Notes: generated by a model not told the origin, from the letters alone. DNA of 64,000 nucleotides from Amycolatopsis sp. WQ 127309 (GCF_023023025.1 NZ_CP095481.1:5841001-5905000), one strand, 5' to 3'; shown: positions 32,620-42,037, counted from the stretch's first letter. Translations and numbers: made by a program.

Positions 32620-35445
32620 ATGGCTTTGAGAAAGCTTCGAGCGCTTCGTCACGCTTTGGTGGCGGTGGTGCTGACCGGGGCGTTACTGCCCGTCATGTCC
32701 ACGGCGGCGGCCGCGGCGGCCCTGCCGTCGGGCTTCGTCCTGCGGGACACCGACACCGGACTCGGCCAGTACCAGCTGACCGACTTCACCTACCTGCCCG
32801 ACGGCTCCGTCCTCGCCACGGCCAAGGACGGCCGGGTCCGCTGGGTGCCCGCGACCGGGACGGGCCGGACGATCGCGACGCTGCCGACCCGTTCCGTCAG
32901 CGACCTCGGCCTGGTGGGCGTCGCCGTCGCGCCGGACTACGCGACCTCGCGCAGTGTGTACCTGACGCGGTCGCTCAACGTCGGCAGCGGCTTCGTCATG
33001 CGCCTTTCGCGGTTCACGGTCACCGTGGACACCGCGGGCGCGCCCACCGCGCTGAGCGGCGAGCAGCCGCTGCTGGAGGTGCCCGGCAACTACGACGTCC
33101 ACGGCATCAACGGCGTCATCGCCGCCGCCGACGGCACGCTCTGGATGTCCATCGGCGACAACGGCGACTTCGCGAAGGTGGACCCGGGGGCGCTGCGGTC
33201 CCAGGACGTCAACCAGCCCTACGGAAAGATCCTCCACTTCACCCCCGACGGCAACGGGGTGCCGGGGAACCCGTACTACGACGCGGCCAACCCGGGCTCG
33301 ACCGCGAGCAAGGTGTTCGCGCGCGGGTTCCGCAACCCGTTCCGGTTCAGCATCGACCCGAACCTCGGCCTGCCGGTCGCCGGGGACGTCGGCTGGAACA
33401 GCTGGGAAGAGGTCGACGTCGTGCAGCGCGGCGCCAACCTGGGCTGGCCGTGCTGGGAAGGGAACCACCCGACGCCGGGCTACAGCGGTCTCGCGGGTTG
33501 CGCCGGCGTGGCGAACCAGCCGCCGATCTTCGAGTACCAGCACGGCAACGGCGCGATGCAGGGCAACAGCGTCACCGGTGGCATCGTCTACAATGGATCG
33601 AGCTACCCGGCCGCTTACCGCGGGTCCTACTTCTTCGGCGACTACGTCACGAACAAGATCTGGACGATGCGGTACGACGACCAGGGCAAGCTCACGCAGG
33701 CTCCGCAGAACCCGCCGGTCTTCACCGGCATCGGCGGCCCGACGAAGTTCGCGGCCGCGGTCAACGGCGACATCGTCTTCGCGGACATCCTGTCCGGCAA
33801 CCTGCGGCGGCTGACCTATTCGGCCGGCAACACCGCGCCGGTGGCGGCCGCGTCGTCGACCACCGATCCGGACACGCGGACGGTCTCCTTCGACGGTTCC
33901 GCGTCGGTCGACTACGACAACGACCTGCTGAAGTACGACTGGGACTTCGGCGACGGGACGACGGCGGCCGACGCCGGTCCGAAGGTGACCCACGTCTACG
34001 CGGCGGGTACGGAGTCGTTCACCGCGAAGCTCACGGTCCGGGATCCCCTGGGGGCCACCGGCACGACCACCGTCGTGGTCGCGCCCGGCAACCACACCCC
34101 GCAGCTCACCGTGACGACACCGGGCGACACCGCGACGTTCGCGGTGGGCCAGCAGGTCGGCCTGAGCGGCACCGCGACCGACGCCGAAGACGGCGCGCTG
34201 CCGATCACGTGGACGTCGGCGGTGCGGCACTGCCCGAGCGAGGCGACGTGCCACTCGCACCCGGGCGCCGGTGGGACGGGAGCGAGTTTCGGCCTGCCGT
34301 TCACCGAGCACCCGGACTCCCGGCAGGAGTTCACCGCGACGGTGACCGACAGCGCCGGGGTGACCGCGGCGAAGACCTACGTGGCGCGGCCCCGCGAGCA
34401 CCGGATCACCTTGGTCAGCACGCAGCCCGCGGCGCTGAGCATCCCCGTCGAGGGCGGCGTCAACACGGCGATGGTCGCCGAGGGGGCCAGCTTCGACGTC
34501 GAGGCCGCTCCGCTGGGCATCGACGGCGTCTCGAAGTTCACCGGCTGGCAGGGCGGTCCGGCGGACACCACGTGGATCGTCACGGTCGGCGCGGGTGACA
34601 TGACGTTGACGGCGAACTACGCGACGCCGATCGACCAGCGTTACGACGCCGACGCGGCGTTGCGGACGAAGCTCGGCACGCCGACCGGCACCGAGGTCAC
34701 CGACGGCACGGTCCACTACCGGACCTACGCCAACGGCCGGCTGTACTGGAGTGCGGTGGGCGGCACGAAGTTCCTCACCGGTCAGGTGCTGGCCAAGTAC
34801 CTCGCCTTCGGCGGGCACGCCGTCCTCGGGCCGCCGACGAGCGACACCGCGTCCACTCCGGACGGTGTGGCGCAGTACAGCCACTTCGTCAACAACGGGA
34901 ACGTCGGTTCGATCTACTACACGGCCGCGACGGGCGCGCACGCGCTCTACGGTGAGATCCGGAAGAGGTGGGCGGCGCTGGACTACGAGCGCGGTCTCGG
35001 TTACCCGACGACCGACGAGGGCGGCACACCGGACGGCGTCGGCCGGTACAACCACTTCGTCAAGGGTGGCAACGTCGGCTCGATCTACTACACGAACGCG
35101 ACCGGTGCCCACGCGATCCTCGGTGAGATCCGCAAGAAGTGGGCGGCGCTGGACTACGAGCGCGGCCTCGGCTACCCGACGACCGACGAGGGGGCCACGC
35201 CGGACGGTGCGGGCCGGTACAACCACTTCAGCCTCGGCCACTCGATCTACTACACGGTGGCCACGGGCGCGCACGCGGTGAAGGGCGAGATCCGCAAGCG
35301 CTGGGCGGCGCTCGGGTGGGAGAACTCCTACCTGCACTACCCGAAGACCGACGAGTACGTGGTGAACGGGGTGTACCGCAGCGACTTCCAGGGCGGCTAC
35401 ATCACGTTCACGCTCGCCGGCGGGGCCGTCGACCGCCCCTGGTGA
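32620..35445 (+). CDS. Secreted PQQ-type sugar dehydrogenase with PKD and LGFP modules
   Basis: 941 residues: signal peptide about 1-34, a six-bladed glucose/sorbosone dehydrogenase-like propeller (about 37-405, with VGVAVAPDY, MSIGDNGDF, ARGFRNPFRFSID), a PKD domain (about 410-492, YDWDFGDGTT), an Ig-like domain, then a C-terminal LGFP repeat region. The propeller likely oxidises a sugar or acts as a sugar-binding lyase-like blade protein; PQQ binding cannot be verified by eye. PKD and LGFP modules indicate attachment to the cell wall or polysaccharide. Confidence 0.86.
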   Translation: MALRKLRALRHALVAVVLTGALLPVMSTAAAAAALPSGFVLRDTDTGLGQYQLTDFTYLPDGSVLATAKDGRVRWVPATGTGRTIATLPTRSVSDLGLVGVAVAPDYATSRSVYLTRSLNVGSGFVMRLSRFTVTVDTAGAPTALSGEQPLLEVPGNYDVHGINGVIAAADGTLWMSIGDNGDFAKVDPGALRSQDVNQPYGKILHFTPDGNGVPGNPYYDAANPGSTASKVFARGFRNPFRFSIDPNLGLPVAGDVGWNSWEEVDVVQRGANLGWPCWEGNHPTPGYSGLAGCAGVANQPPIFEYQHGNGAMQGNSVTGGIVYNGSSYPAAYRGSYFFGDYVTNKIWTMRYDDQGKLTQAPQNPPVFTGIGGPTKFAAAVNGDIVFADILSGNLRRLTYSAGNTAPVAAASSTTDPDTRTVSFDGSASVDYDNDLLKYDWDFGDGTTAADAGPKVTHVYAAGTESFTAKLTVRDPLGATGTTTVVVAPGNHTPQLTVTTPGDTATFAVGQQVGLSGTATDAEDGALPITWTSAVRHCPSEATCHSHPGAGGTGASFGLPFTEHPDSRQEFTATVTDSAGVTAAKTYVARPREHRITLVSTQPAALSIPVEGGVNTAMVAEGASFDVEAAPLGIDGVSKFTGWQGGPADTTWIVTVGAGDMTLTANYATPIDQRYDADAALRTKLGTPTGTEVTDGTVHYRTYANGRLYWSAVGGTKFLTGQVLAKYLAFGGHAVLGPPTSDTASTPDGVAQYSHFVNNGNVGSIYYTAATGAHALYGEIRKRWAALDYERGLGYPTTDEGGTPDGVGRYNHFVKGGNVGSIYYTNATGAHAILGEIRKKWAALDYERGLGYPTTDEGATPDGAGRYNHFSLGHSIYYTVATGAHAVKGEIRKRWAALGWENSYLHYPKTDEYVVNGVYRSDFQGGYITFTLAGGAVDRPW
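34780..35330 (+). repeat. LGFP-type repeat array (about 159-bp units)
   Basis: Within the sugar dehydrogenase gene, units of about 53 codons recur at least three times, with the signature EIRKRWAALDYERGLGYPTT, then PDG(V/A)GRYNHF and SIYYT-ATGAHA. The two central units are nearly identical at DNA level, implying recent duplication or gene conversion. The last unit is divergent. Confidence 0.75.
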
Positions 35446-35460
35446 CCGGGCCGGGCGGGG

Positions 35461-35483
35461 CGGCTCCGGACCTTCCGGAGCCG
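35461..35483. terminator. Terminator of the sugar dehydrogenase gene
   Basis: CGGCTCCGGA (35461-35470) and TCCGGAGCCG (35474-35483) form a perfect 10-bp stem with a 3-nt loop, 16 bp after the stop codon. Confidence 0.75.
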
Positions 35484-35532
35484 GCCCGCCGCACGGCGAC
35501 GGGCCGCCGCGATCGGACGGTGTGAAGGTCCC

Positions 35533-35630
35533 GGCGAGCACGACCCCGCCCGCCACCACGGCTACATCCGGGAGCACCTGGAGGACATGCCGGAGATCCG
35601 GGACCGGACCTGGACCGGCGAGGAGCTGTC
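35533..35630 (+). pseudogene. Relic of a phosphoketolase C-terminus
   Basis: One frame reads HHGYIREHLEDMPEIRDRTW, which strongly resembles the last residues of actinobacterial D-xylulose-5-phosphate/fructose-6-phosphate phosphoketolase (typically YIREHGEDMPEIRDW). There is no upstream body of the gene: the frame starts abruptly after the sugar dehydrogenase terminator. It looks like a fragment left by an insertion or deletion next to the transposase relic. Confidence 0.45.
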
Positions 35631-35639
35631 CTGTAGGTG

Positions 35640-35937
35640 GTGGTCGCCCGCCGCGGGAGCCCTTGGCGACGCGGCGGGCGATGCTGATGCCGTCCAGCAA
35701 CGGCACCAGCTGTGGGTTGTCGCCGGTCTGGCCGGGGGTGAGCAGGAACCGCATCGGCGGGCCACGCCCGTCGACGGCGAGGGCTTCGATCTGCTCGCTG
35801 CATCCCCTTTCCGGGCCCCAGCGCAGAGCTGGTGGGCCCGGACGACCGCCGGCCACCGCCTGCTGCGGCGGCGGCAGCGGCTCGATCACCGCCCACGCCT
35901 TGTCCGTCAACTCACCCCGGCCGACCATCGGGCACAA
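35640..35937 (-). pseudogene. IS5-family transposase relic
   Basis: The minus frame begins VGRGELTDKAWAVIEPL, the standard N-terminus of IS5-family transposases in actinobacteria. It then jumps directly to ALAVDGRGPPMRFLLTPGQ and DNPQLVPLLDGISIAR, which belong to the middle of the protein, and loses homology after about 35650. The DDE catalytic parts beyond are missing. An internal deletion and a truncated 3' end make it dead. No intact terminal repeats are seen. Confidence 0.8.
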
Positions 35938-35961
35938 CCACCAGAGGTCCAGCTGAACCGG

Positions 35962-36327
35962 CTAGGACAGCCGGCCGGCGACTGCGGTCTCGACGTCGGC
36001 GTAGGTGGTGAACCGGGTGTCGAGGCCGGTCACCTCCAGCACCCGGGTGACCGTCCGCGTGGTGGCGACCAGGGCGATCGTGACGCCGGTGTGCTCGGCC
36101 CGGCTGCGGTGGTCGGCGAGCAGTTCCAGGCCGACGGACGCGAGGAAGGTGACCGCGCGCAGGTCGATCACGAGCCTCTTGCCCGCCTCGGCGGCGGCCT
36201 TCTCGTGCGCCTGCGCGGCGATGGTGCGGGCTTCGGGGGCGGTCGCGAGGTCGAGTTCGCCGGTGAAGGCGAGCACGACGGCTCCGTCGAGCAAGGTGAT
36301 CGAGCCGAGAAAAGCCGGGGCGGTCAC
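35962..36327 (-). CDS. STAS-domain anti-sigma-factor antagonist
   Basis: 121-residue stand-alone STAS domain. The phosphorylatable Ser is retained (DLRAVTFLASVGLELL), so partner switching with an anti-sigma kinase is possible: unphosphorylated protein would bind the kinase and free a sigma factor. The GTG at 36327 is chosen because it starts just before the STAS fold; upstream in-frame codons are Arg/Pro-rich. It follows the GAF-PP2C phosphatase gene on the same strand with a 127-bp gap, so the phosphatase may be the one that reactivates it. Confidence 0.82.
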   Translation of the reverse strand: MTAPAFLGSITLLDGAVVLAFTGELDLATAPEARTIAAQAHEKAAAEAGKRLVIDLRAVTFLASVGLELLADHRSRAEHTGVTIALVATTRTVTRVLEVTGLDTRFTTYADVETAVAGRLS

Positions 36328-36454
36328 GGACGGACCTCGTTCCAGGCCGGGGATGCGATGACCGGCGGTGCGCGGTCCGCGAGACGGGCGGGATGGCGAC
36401 CTCCCCGGCAAGGGCGTGTCGCCACATGACTCCGACGGTACTGCGCCCGGCCGG

Positions 36455-38290
36455 TCACCGCCGATCGGTGGCGGGGAGGTGCGCGGCGAGCACGACGACG
36501 TCGTCGTCGTGCGGGGTGCCTTGGCCCAGCATGCGGCGGATGGTTTCGTCGACGAACCGGGCCGGGTCGGCGGGATCCAGCGCGGCGACGGTGTCCCGCA
36601 GGCGGCGGATGCCGATGTCCAGGTCGCTCCCGCGGCGTTCGACCAGGCCGTCGGTGTAGAGCACGACGGTGTCTCCCGGCCGCAGCCGCACCTGGTGATC
36701 GGTGAGCGGGACCTCGCGCAGCTCGGGGTAGCCGAACATCAGGTCGACGCCGGTCAGGACCGTGGTGGTGCCGTCGGGGTGGCGCACGATCGGCGGGAGG
36801 TGCCCGGCGCTGGCCCAGCGCATCAGCCAGCGGCCGTCGGCGTCGGGGCGCAGGTGGGCCTGCAGCACGGTGCCGGTCGCGCGGACCCCGGTGGCGACGC
36901 AGGCTTGCTCGATCGCGGCGAGAACGGCCGAGGGCGCTCCGGCGGGACGCTCCCAGGTCGCCTGCCGGCCCATGCTGCGGACCTGGCCCATCAGCGTGGC
37001 GGCGTGGATGTCGTGGCCGGTGATGTCGCCGACGGCCAGCGCGACGGCGTCGCGGTCGGCGCCGTCGACGGCGTTGAGGTCGATGGCGTCGTACCAGTCG
37101 CCGCCGACCTGCTCGTGCCGTCCGACGGGCAGGTAGCGGGCGGCCAGCCGCACGCCGGCCAGGTCCGGTAGCCGGGTCAGCATGGCTTCCTGCAGCTCGC
37201 GCGCGACGGTGACGCGGTCTTCCACGAAGCGGGCGCGTTCCAGGGTGTGCCCGACGTAGCCGGCCAGGGTGGTGATCACGGCCTGCTCGTGGACGTCGAC
37301 GTCGTGCGGGGTGTCCCAGCCGAACAGCAGGACGCCGGCGACGCCGTCCGGTCCGGGCAGCGGGACGCAGGTGATCGCGTGCAGGCCCAGTTCGGCGTAA
37401 CGGTGTTGCGCCGTCTCGGGGAACGCGGCGGCGATGGCTTCGGGGTCGGGGTAGAGCTGCGGGTTCCCTTCGCGGGCGGTGAGCGCGATCGGGGTGTCGT
37501 CCTCGACGTGGGAGAACGCGTCGCCGGACTCGGGGCCGAGCGCCTGCAGGGGGTCGTCGATGCGGTGCAGGTCACCGTCGCTTTCGGTGAGGGTGAGCCC
37601 GACGTAGGCCGGTTTGAGGTCGCCGGAGACCAGGTCGGTGACGATTTCGCGCAGCTGCGAGATGTCGTCGGCGTGGGCGAGCGCCTGGGACGCGGTCAGC
37701 AGCAGCTGGGAGCGGGTGAACGCCACGCGCAGCATGGCTTCGGCGGTATCGGTGCGGGCGCGTTCCTGGTGGGCGTCCCGGGTGGCGATGCGCAGCCGCA
37801 GCTCGAGGGAGCAGCTGTGGGCGAGGTCGGCCAGCACGGCCAGCTCGTCCTCGCGCCACCGGCGGGGCTGGTGGTCGATGACGCACAGGCTGCCCAGGAC
37901 GCGGCCGGCGGCGTCGGTGACCGGGAGCCCGGCGTAGGCGCCGATGCCGATGTCCGCGACGACGGGGTTGTCCCGCGACCGCGGGTCGAGGGCGCCGTCT
38001 TCGATGATCAGCGGCGCACCGGTCACCACCTCGTGCCGGCACAGCGACGCCGAAAGCGGCGTGCGGCGGGTGTGCGCCCAGGGCTCGCCGAGGCCCGCCA
38101 GGCCCGGGAAGACCTGCTCCCGGTCCGTGACCAGGGAGACCAGCGCGACGGGGGTGCCGACGCGCTGCCGCGCGCGTTCGGCCAGCGCGTCGAGCGCCGC
38201 GTCGGATTCGTTGCCCAGCCCGGTTTCGGCCAGCGCGGCCAGCCGGCCGGGATCGGCCAGCGACGCGCGGGCGTCGTCGTCTTCGGTCAT
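36455..38290 (-). CDS. GAF-domain PP2C (SpoIIE/RsbU-like) phosphatase
   Basis: 611 residues: GAF domain 1 (about 30-165), GAF domain 2 (about 195-370), and a C-terminal SpoIIE-type PP2C phosphatase (about 390-608). Metal-site segments are GGDWYDAIDL, AVGDITGHDIHAA, VLYTDGLVERR and TPHDDDVVVLAA. It should dephosphorylate STAS antagonists in response to small molecules or redox at the GAF domains. The ATG at 38290 is the best start; an in-frame ATG at 38383 would overlap the neighbouring glycosyltransferase end. Confidence 0.9.
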   Translation of the reverse strand: MTEDDDARASLADPGRLAALAETGLGNESDAALDALAERARQRVGTPVALVSLVTDREQVFPGLAGLGEPWAHTRRTPLSASLCRHEVVTGAPLIIEDGALDPRSRDNPVVADIGIGAYAGLPVTDAAGRVLGSLCVIDHQPRRWREDELAVLADLAHSCSLELRLRIATRDAHQERARTDTAEAMLRVAFTRSQLLLTASQALAHADDISQLREIVTDLVSGDLKPAYVGLTLTESDGDLHRIDDPLQALGPESGDAFSHVEDDTPIALTAREGNPQLYPDPEAIAAAFPETAQHRYAELGLHAITCVPLPGPDGVAGVLLFGWDTPHDVDVHEQAVITTLAGYVGHTLERARFVEDRVTVARELQEAMLTRLPDLAGVRLAARYLPVGRHEQVGGDWYDAIDLNAVDGADRDAVALAVGDITGHDIHAATLMGQVRSMGRQATWERPAGAPSAVLAAIEQACVATGVRATGTVLQAHLRPDADGRWLMRWASAGHLPPIVRHPDGTTTVLTGVDLMFGYPELREVPLTDHQVRLRPGDTVVLYTDGLVERRGSDLDIGIRRLRDTVAALDPADPARFVDETIRRMLGQGTPHDDDVVVLAAHLPATDRR

Positions 38291-38379
38291 CGCAGCAGCA
38301 CCTGCACCGTCGATTTCCTCGCTCGTAGGACCGTGACGAGGACCAAATACCCAACCGAGGTCCCGGCCACGCAGGGTCT

Positions 38380-40437
38380 TCACCGTCTCGGGACGCTGTG
38401 CCGCGGCGCGGCGGCGCTGTGCTGGTAGACGTCGGCGAAGCGCCCGGCGACCCGGTCGATGCCGAACCGCCGGGCCACGGTCGAGCGCCCGGCGGCCGCG
38501 GCGGCCCGCGCCCGGACGGGATCACCGGCCGCGGCGCGCACGAACGCCGTCAGCCCGTCGGCGAACCGGCTCAGCGTCGCGGTGTCGGCCAGCATCCCGT
38601 TGCGGCCGTGCTCGACGTAGTGGCCGAGCCCGCCGCGGCGCGGACCGAGCACCAGCAGGCCCGCGTCCATCGCTTCGAGCACGGCGATGCCGAACTCCTC
38701 CTTGCGGCTCGGGCACACGTAGAGGTGCGGGGTCGGCGCCGGGAGCCACCGGGTGACGCCGTGCTCGATCAGGCGGACGTCCTCGTTGCCCATCGCGGGC
38801 AGCACCGCCAGCCGGCCGGCCGCTTCGGGGTGCTCGGCGCACAGGGCCAGGATCCGGTCGAGGACGCGGGTTTCCTCCGCGCTCGGGGCGGCCGGGTCGC
38901 CGCCGACGAGCACGAGCGCGGTCTGCCGGTGCAGGCCGCGCGTGAGCCAGGCCTCGACCAGCAGGTCCTGTTGCTTGACCGGGTGCAGCCGGCCCACGGA
39001 CAGGATGACCGGCAGGCCGCGGGCGGCGTCGCCCAGCCGCGGCCGGCCGGGGGACGGGGCGAACAGGGACTCGGCGAGCAGCTGCTGGCGGGCTTCGGCC
39101 GTGGGCACGCGGGGCAGCAGCGGGATCCCTTCGGCGACGGACTCCGGTTCACGCCCCCGCAGCCGCGGGAAGTACCCGGCGAGCTCGCCGCCGGGACGGC
39201 CGGGCAGCCCCAGCAGCGTGTCCGCGGTCGCGACCAGCCGGTCGGCGGTGTACATCCGGTGCAGGTCGAACCGGGCGGCGCCGGGATCCGCGGGACCGGT
39301 GGCGGCGTGCCGCTCGGCGAGCGAGCGGTGCGGGTCGGCGGTGAGGGTGAACACGGTGCGGGCGCCGAGCGCGCGGGCGGCCTGGGCGATCGCGGCGGAT
39401 CCGTCGTCGGAGTACCGCACGTGGACGACGTCCGGGGTGCAGCCCGAGAGCCACAGCAGCTGCCGGGCCAGGAACGTGATCGCCGGGCGGTGCCGGGACA
39501 GGTCGATCTGGGCCGGCGCGCCCGGCGCGTCCACCGGGAGCCGCAGCACCACGTGCCCGGTCCCGTCGGGCTCGGCCAGCGCGGGCCGCTCGGCCAGCCG
39601 GTCCCGGCCCAGCAGGGTCAGGGTCACCACCCGGGCGATCCCGGGCCGGCGGGGGAGGGCGTGCCCGAGGTGGCGCAGCAGGACCGTCAGCCCGCCGCTG
39701 GCGCCGGCGCCCGGGTGGTCGAACGAGCCCAGCAGCATCGACTGGGCCACGGTCAGCCCCGGCCGGTCCGGCGGCGGGACCGTCCACAAAGGAGAGCCGG
39801 TGGGGACGTCGGCCAGCCGGGCCAGGCAGATCGAGGCCAGCACGCGGTCGTAGGGATCGTCGGTTCGTTCGCGGATCGACGCGATGGCTTCGGCCGCCGC
39901 CGGGTCGCCGGCGCACTGGGACAGGTAGCGCAACGCCGCGTGCTGGTAGCCGCGGTCGCCGTCGAGTCCGGCGACCACCTCGGGCACCGGGAAACAGCGG
40001 AGCGCGTGGCGTTCGGCGAGGTCCAGCAGCAGGATCCGGCGCCGCGGTGACGCACCGGCCGACGCCGCGCGGATCGCCGCCGCGGCGGCCGCCGAGCCGT
40101 GTCCGTCGACAGCGTCACCGAAGACGTCCATGGCAACGGCCGTCATGAGGGAGTCGGTCAGCTCGTCGCCGGTTTCCGGTGTGGCCGCGAGGACTTCGGC
40201 GGGTGCCGGGGTGACTGGTGCGCGCGCGAGTGCGCGCAGGGCGGCCGATGCGGAGTCCGGGTCGCGCCGCGCCGGAGCGACACCGGCGTACTCGATCAGC
40301 GCCGGGCCGGCGAACGACGGGTGCAGGGCGCGGCGGACGTCGTCGATCCGGTCCGGGGACGCCCCGGGGCCGAGCGCGCGCAGCCGGGCCACCGCGTCGG
40401 TGGGGTACGTGGTGGTCGTGGTCGCCGAGATCGTCAC
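38380..40437 (-). CDS. GT4-type glycosyltransferase with helical N-domain
   Basis: 685 residues. The N-terminal 200 residues are Ala-rich and helical, with HEAT-like spacing (RRILLLDLAERHALRCF). The rest is a GT-B glycosyltransferase of the group 1 (GT4) type: SVGRLHPVKQQDLLVEAW and the EX7E motif KEEFGIAVLEAM. Acceptor and donor are unknown. GTG at 40437 with an AGGAG site. It is divergent from a GT1 gene 53 bp away, sharing a promoter region, which suggests a joint glycosylation pathway. Confidence 0.85.
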   Translation of the reverse strand: MTISATTTTTYPTDAVARLRALGPGASPDRIDDVRRALHPSFAGPALIEYAGVAPARRDPDSASAALRALARAPVTPAPAEVLAATPETGDELTDSLMTAVAMDVFGDAVDGHGSAAAAAAIRAASAGASPRRRILLLDLAERHALRCFPVPEVVAGLDGDRGYQHAALRYLSQCAGDPAAAEAIASIRERTDDPYDRVLASICLARLADVPTGSPLWTVPPPDRPGLTVAQSMLLGSFDHPGAGASGGLTVLLRHLGHALPRRPGIARVVTLTLLGRDRLAERPALAEPDGTGHVVLRLPVDAPGAPAQIDLSRHRPAITFLARQLLWLSGCTPDVVHVRYSDDGSAAIAQAARALGARTVFTLTADPHRSLAERHAATGPADPGAARFDLHRMYTADRLVATADTLLGLPGRPGGELAGYFPRLRGREPESVAEGIPLLPRVPTAEARQQLLAESLFAPSPGRPRLGDAARGLPVILSVGRLHPVKQQDLLVEAWLTRGLHRQTALVLVGGDPAAPSAEETRVLDRILALCAEHPEAAGRLAVLPAMGNEDVRLIEHGVTRWLPAPTPHLYVCPSRKEEFGIAVLEAMDAGLLVLGPRRGGLGHYVEHGRNGMLADTATLSRFADGLTAFVRAAAGDPVRARAAAAAGRSTVARRFGIDRVAGRFADVYQHSAAAPRHSVPRR

Positions 40438-40490
40438 AGCTGGGCTCCTGTGCTCAGGCCGTAGGGTCGGGGGAGACGGAGGAGGTGCGG

Positions 40491-41870
40491 ATGAACGCGT
40501 CCACGAGACCGCGGATCGCGGTGGTGAGCCCGCCGTTCGCGTCGCACGCGCGTCCACTCGCGACGGTCGGCGCCGCGCTCGCGGCCGAGGGCGCCGACGT
40601 GACTTTCGCGTGCGCACCGGCGTTCGCGGGCCTCGCCGGGGAACACGGGCTGCCCTTCGGCGTGCTCGCCTTCGGGGACAACGCCAACACCGGCATCGCC
40701 GAGCGCACGCGGCAGGAAGCCGCCGGAGCGGCCCGGCTGGCCGAGTTCCTCGACGCGACGCGAGCGGGCGCGATCCCGGCGCTGCTCGCCCAGGCCCGGC
40801 ACCGGCGGGCCGACATGCTGCCCGACCCCGCCGCGGTGCTGGCTTCGGTGCGGGAGTTCGACGACCGGTTCCGGCCGGACTGGTACCTCGTGGACCAGCT
40901 GGCCTACGCCGTCACCTTGTCGATCTACGGCCTCGGCCGCCGCTGGGCGGCCTACTGCCCCGGTCACCCCGGCTACGTCCTTGACGGTCCCGGGCGCTTC
41001 TTCGGGCTGCCGCCGTACTGGCCGGACGCGATCCGTCCGGGCGCCGGGGAGCTGGCTCGCCTCCGCGCCGAAGCCGAGGCCAACGACCGGCTGTTCACCG
41101 AGCTGTTCACGGCGTTCCTGGCCGAGCACGCCCCGTCGCGGCCGGCGCCGCCCAGCGCGTTCGGCCTGACGTCCCCGGAGGCGGTGCTGTTCAACTACCC
41201 CGAGCTGCCGTGGCTGCCCGACCTGCCGCGCGGCCCGGAGCTGCGGTTCGCCGGGCACTGCAGTGACGTCGGGCAGACCCGCCTGACCGACGACTGGGTG
41301 CGCCGGGTTGACCGACTGACCGACGGCAGGCGGCGCCGGCTCGTCCTGGTTTCCTTCGGCACGTTCCTGTCGGCCCGCGACGACGTGCTCCGCACCGTCG
41401 TGACCGGCTTGCTCCGGATCCCCGACGTCGCGGTCCTGGTGGCGGCCGGAGACCGCGTCGCGCCGGTGCGGGCGGCGTTCGCCGGGGACGACCGGGTCGA
41501 GGTCGAAGACCAGGTGCCCCAGCGGGCGCTGCTGCCCCGGGTCGCCGCCGTGGTGCACCACGGCGGCAACAACACCTTCACCGAGTGCCTCGCGGCGGAC
41601 GTACCGGCGCTCGCGTTGCCGTTTTCCAGCGACCAGTTCGCCGTCGCCCACGACCTGGAGCGCATCCCGGCCGGTCGCGTGCTCGACCCGCACGGCCTGA
41701 CCCCGCACGCGGTCGCGGAGGCCATGACCGACGTGCTCGCGGCGGCTCATCGAACCCGGGCGGCGGCGCACCGGCTGCTCGCCGGGCGTGGCCCGCGCGA
41801 GGCCGCTCGAAGCTTGCTCTCGGCCATGAGTCACCTTCCGGCCGTCGATCCAAGGACGATGCAAATCTAG
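40491..41870 (+). CDS. GT1-type (macrolide/MGT-like) glycosyltransferase
   Basis: 459-residue GT-B enzyme of the UDP-glucuronosyl/macrolide glycosyltransferase group. The donor-binding signature is VVHHGGNNTFTECLAADVP, followed by PFSSDQF. It would attach a sugar to a small hydrophobic acceptor. GGAGGAGGT lies just upstream of the ATG. It is divergent from the GT4 gene. No deoxysugar or polyketide genes are nearby. Confidence 0.86.
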   Translation: MNASTRPRIAVVSPPFASHARPLATVGAALAAEGADVTFACAPAFAGLAGEHGLPFGVLAFGDNANTGIAERTRQEAAGAARLAEFLDATRAGAIPALLAQARHRRADMLPDPAAVLASVREFDDRFRPDWYLVDQLAYAVTLSIYGLGRRWAAYCPGHPGYVLDGPGRFFGLPPYWPDAIRPGAGELARLRAEAEANDRLFTELFTAFLAEHAPSRPAPPSAFGLTSPEAVLFNYPELPWLPDLPRGPELRFAGHCSDVGQTRLTDDWVRRVDRLTDGRRRRLVLVSFGTFLSARDDVLRTVVTGLLRIPDVAVLVAAGDRVAPVRAAFAGDDRVEVEDQVPQRALLPRVAAVVHHGGNNTFTECLAADVPALALPFSSDQFAVAHDLERIPAGRVLDPHGLTPHAVAEAMTDVLAAAHRTRAAAHRLLAGRGPREAARSLLSAMSHLPAVDPRTMQI

Positions 41871-42019
41871 GTGGAAGATCCGGCGGTCGCCCGCGCCCGG
41901 GCGGCGGTGATCCACCGCGGAGTCCCCGCCGGAACGTTCTGACTGCCGGGTTTCGGCAGGTAGGCTGAGTGGGGACAGGTCGCTCGGGCGATGCGGGAGA
42001 GCCGACGGCGGGTCGAATC

Positions 42020-42037
42020 TGCATCGCAGTTGCATCG
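42020..42037. promoter_or_regulatory. Tandem TGCATCG operator (11-bp period) before the MpaB-like gene
   Basis: TGCATCG at 42020-42026 and again at 42031-42037, i.e. one helical turn (11 bp) apart and in the same orientation. It lies 48 bp before the ATG at 42085. The gap 41871-42084 also holds a small hairpin (41943-41959) and no gene. Confidence 0.75.

Noticed and set aside
34780..35330. CRISPR-like array
   Set aside because: The repeats are in frame inside a coding gene, about 159 bp each with protein-level conservation; they are LGFP modules.
32683..35937. 1084-codon minus-strand frame
   Set aside because: Only the part above 35640 is homologous to anything (IS5 transposase relic); the rest is antisense to the sugar dehydrogenase.
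41846..41863. CGATCCA/CGATGCA pair with 11-bp spacing at the end of the GT1 gene
   Set aside because: It encodes the last residues of the glycosyltransferase and is 220 bp from the next start, so coincidence is likely. It could be an auxiliary site but is not annotated.
38380..41870. Macrolide or glycopeptide biosynthetic cluster around the glycosyltransferases
   Set aside because: No polyketide, peptide synthetase or deoxysugar genes are nearby.
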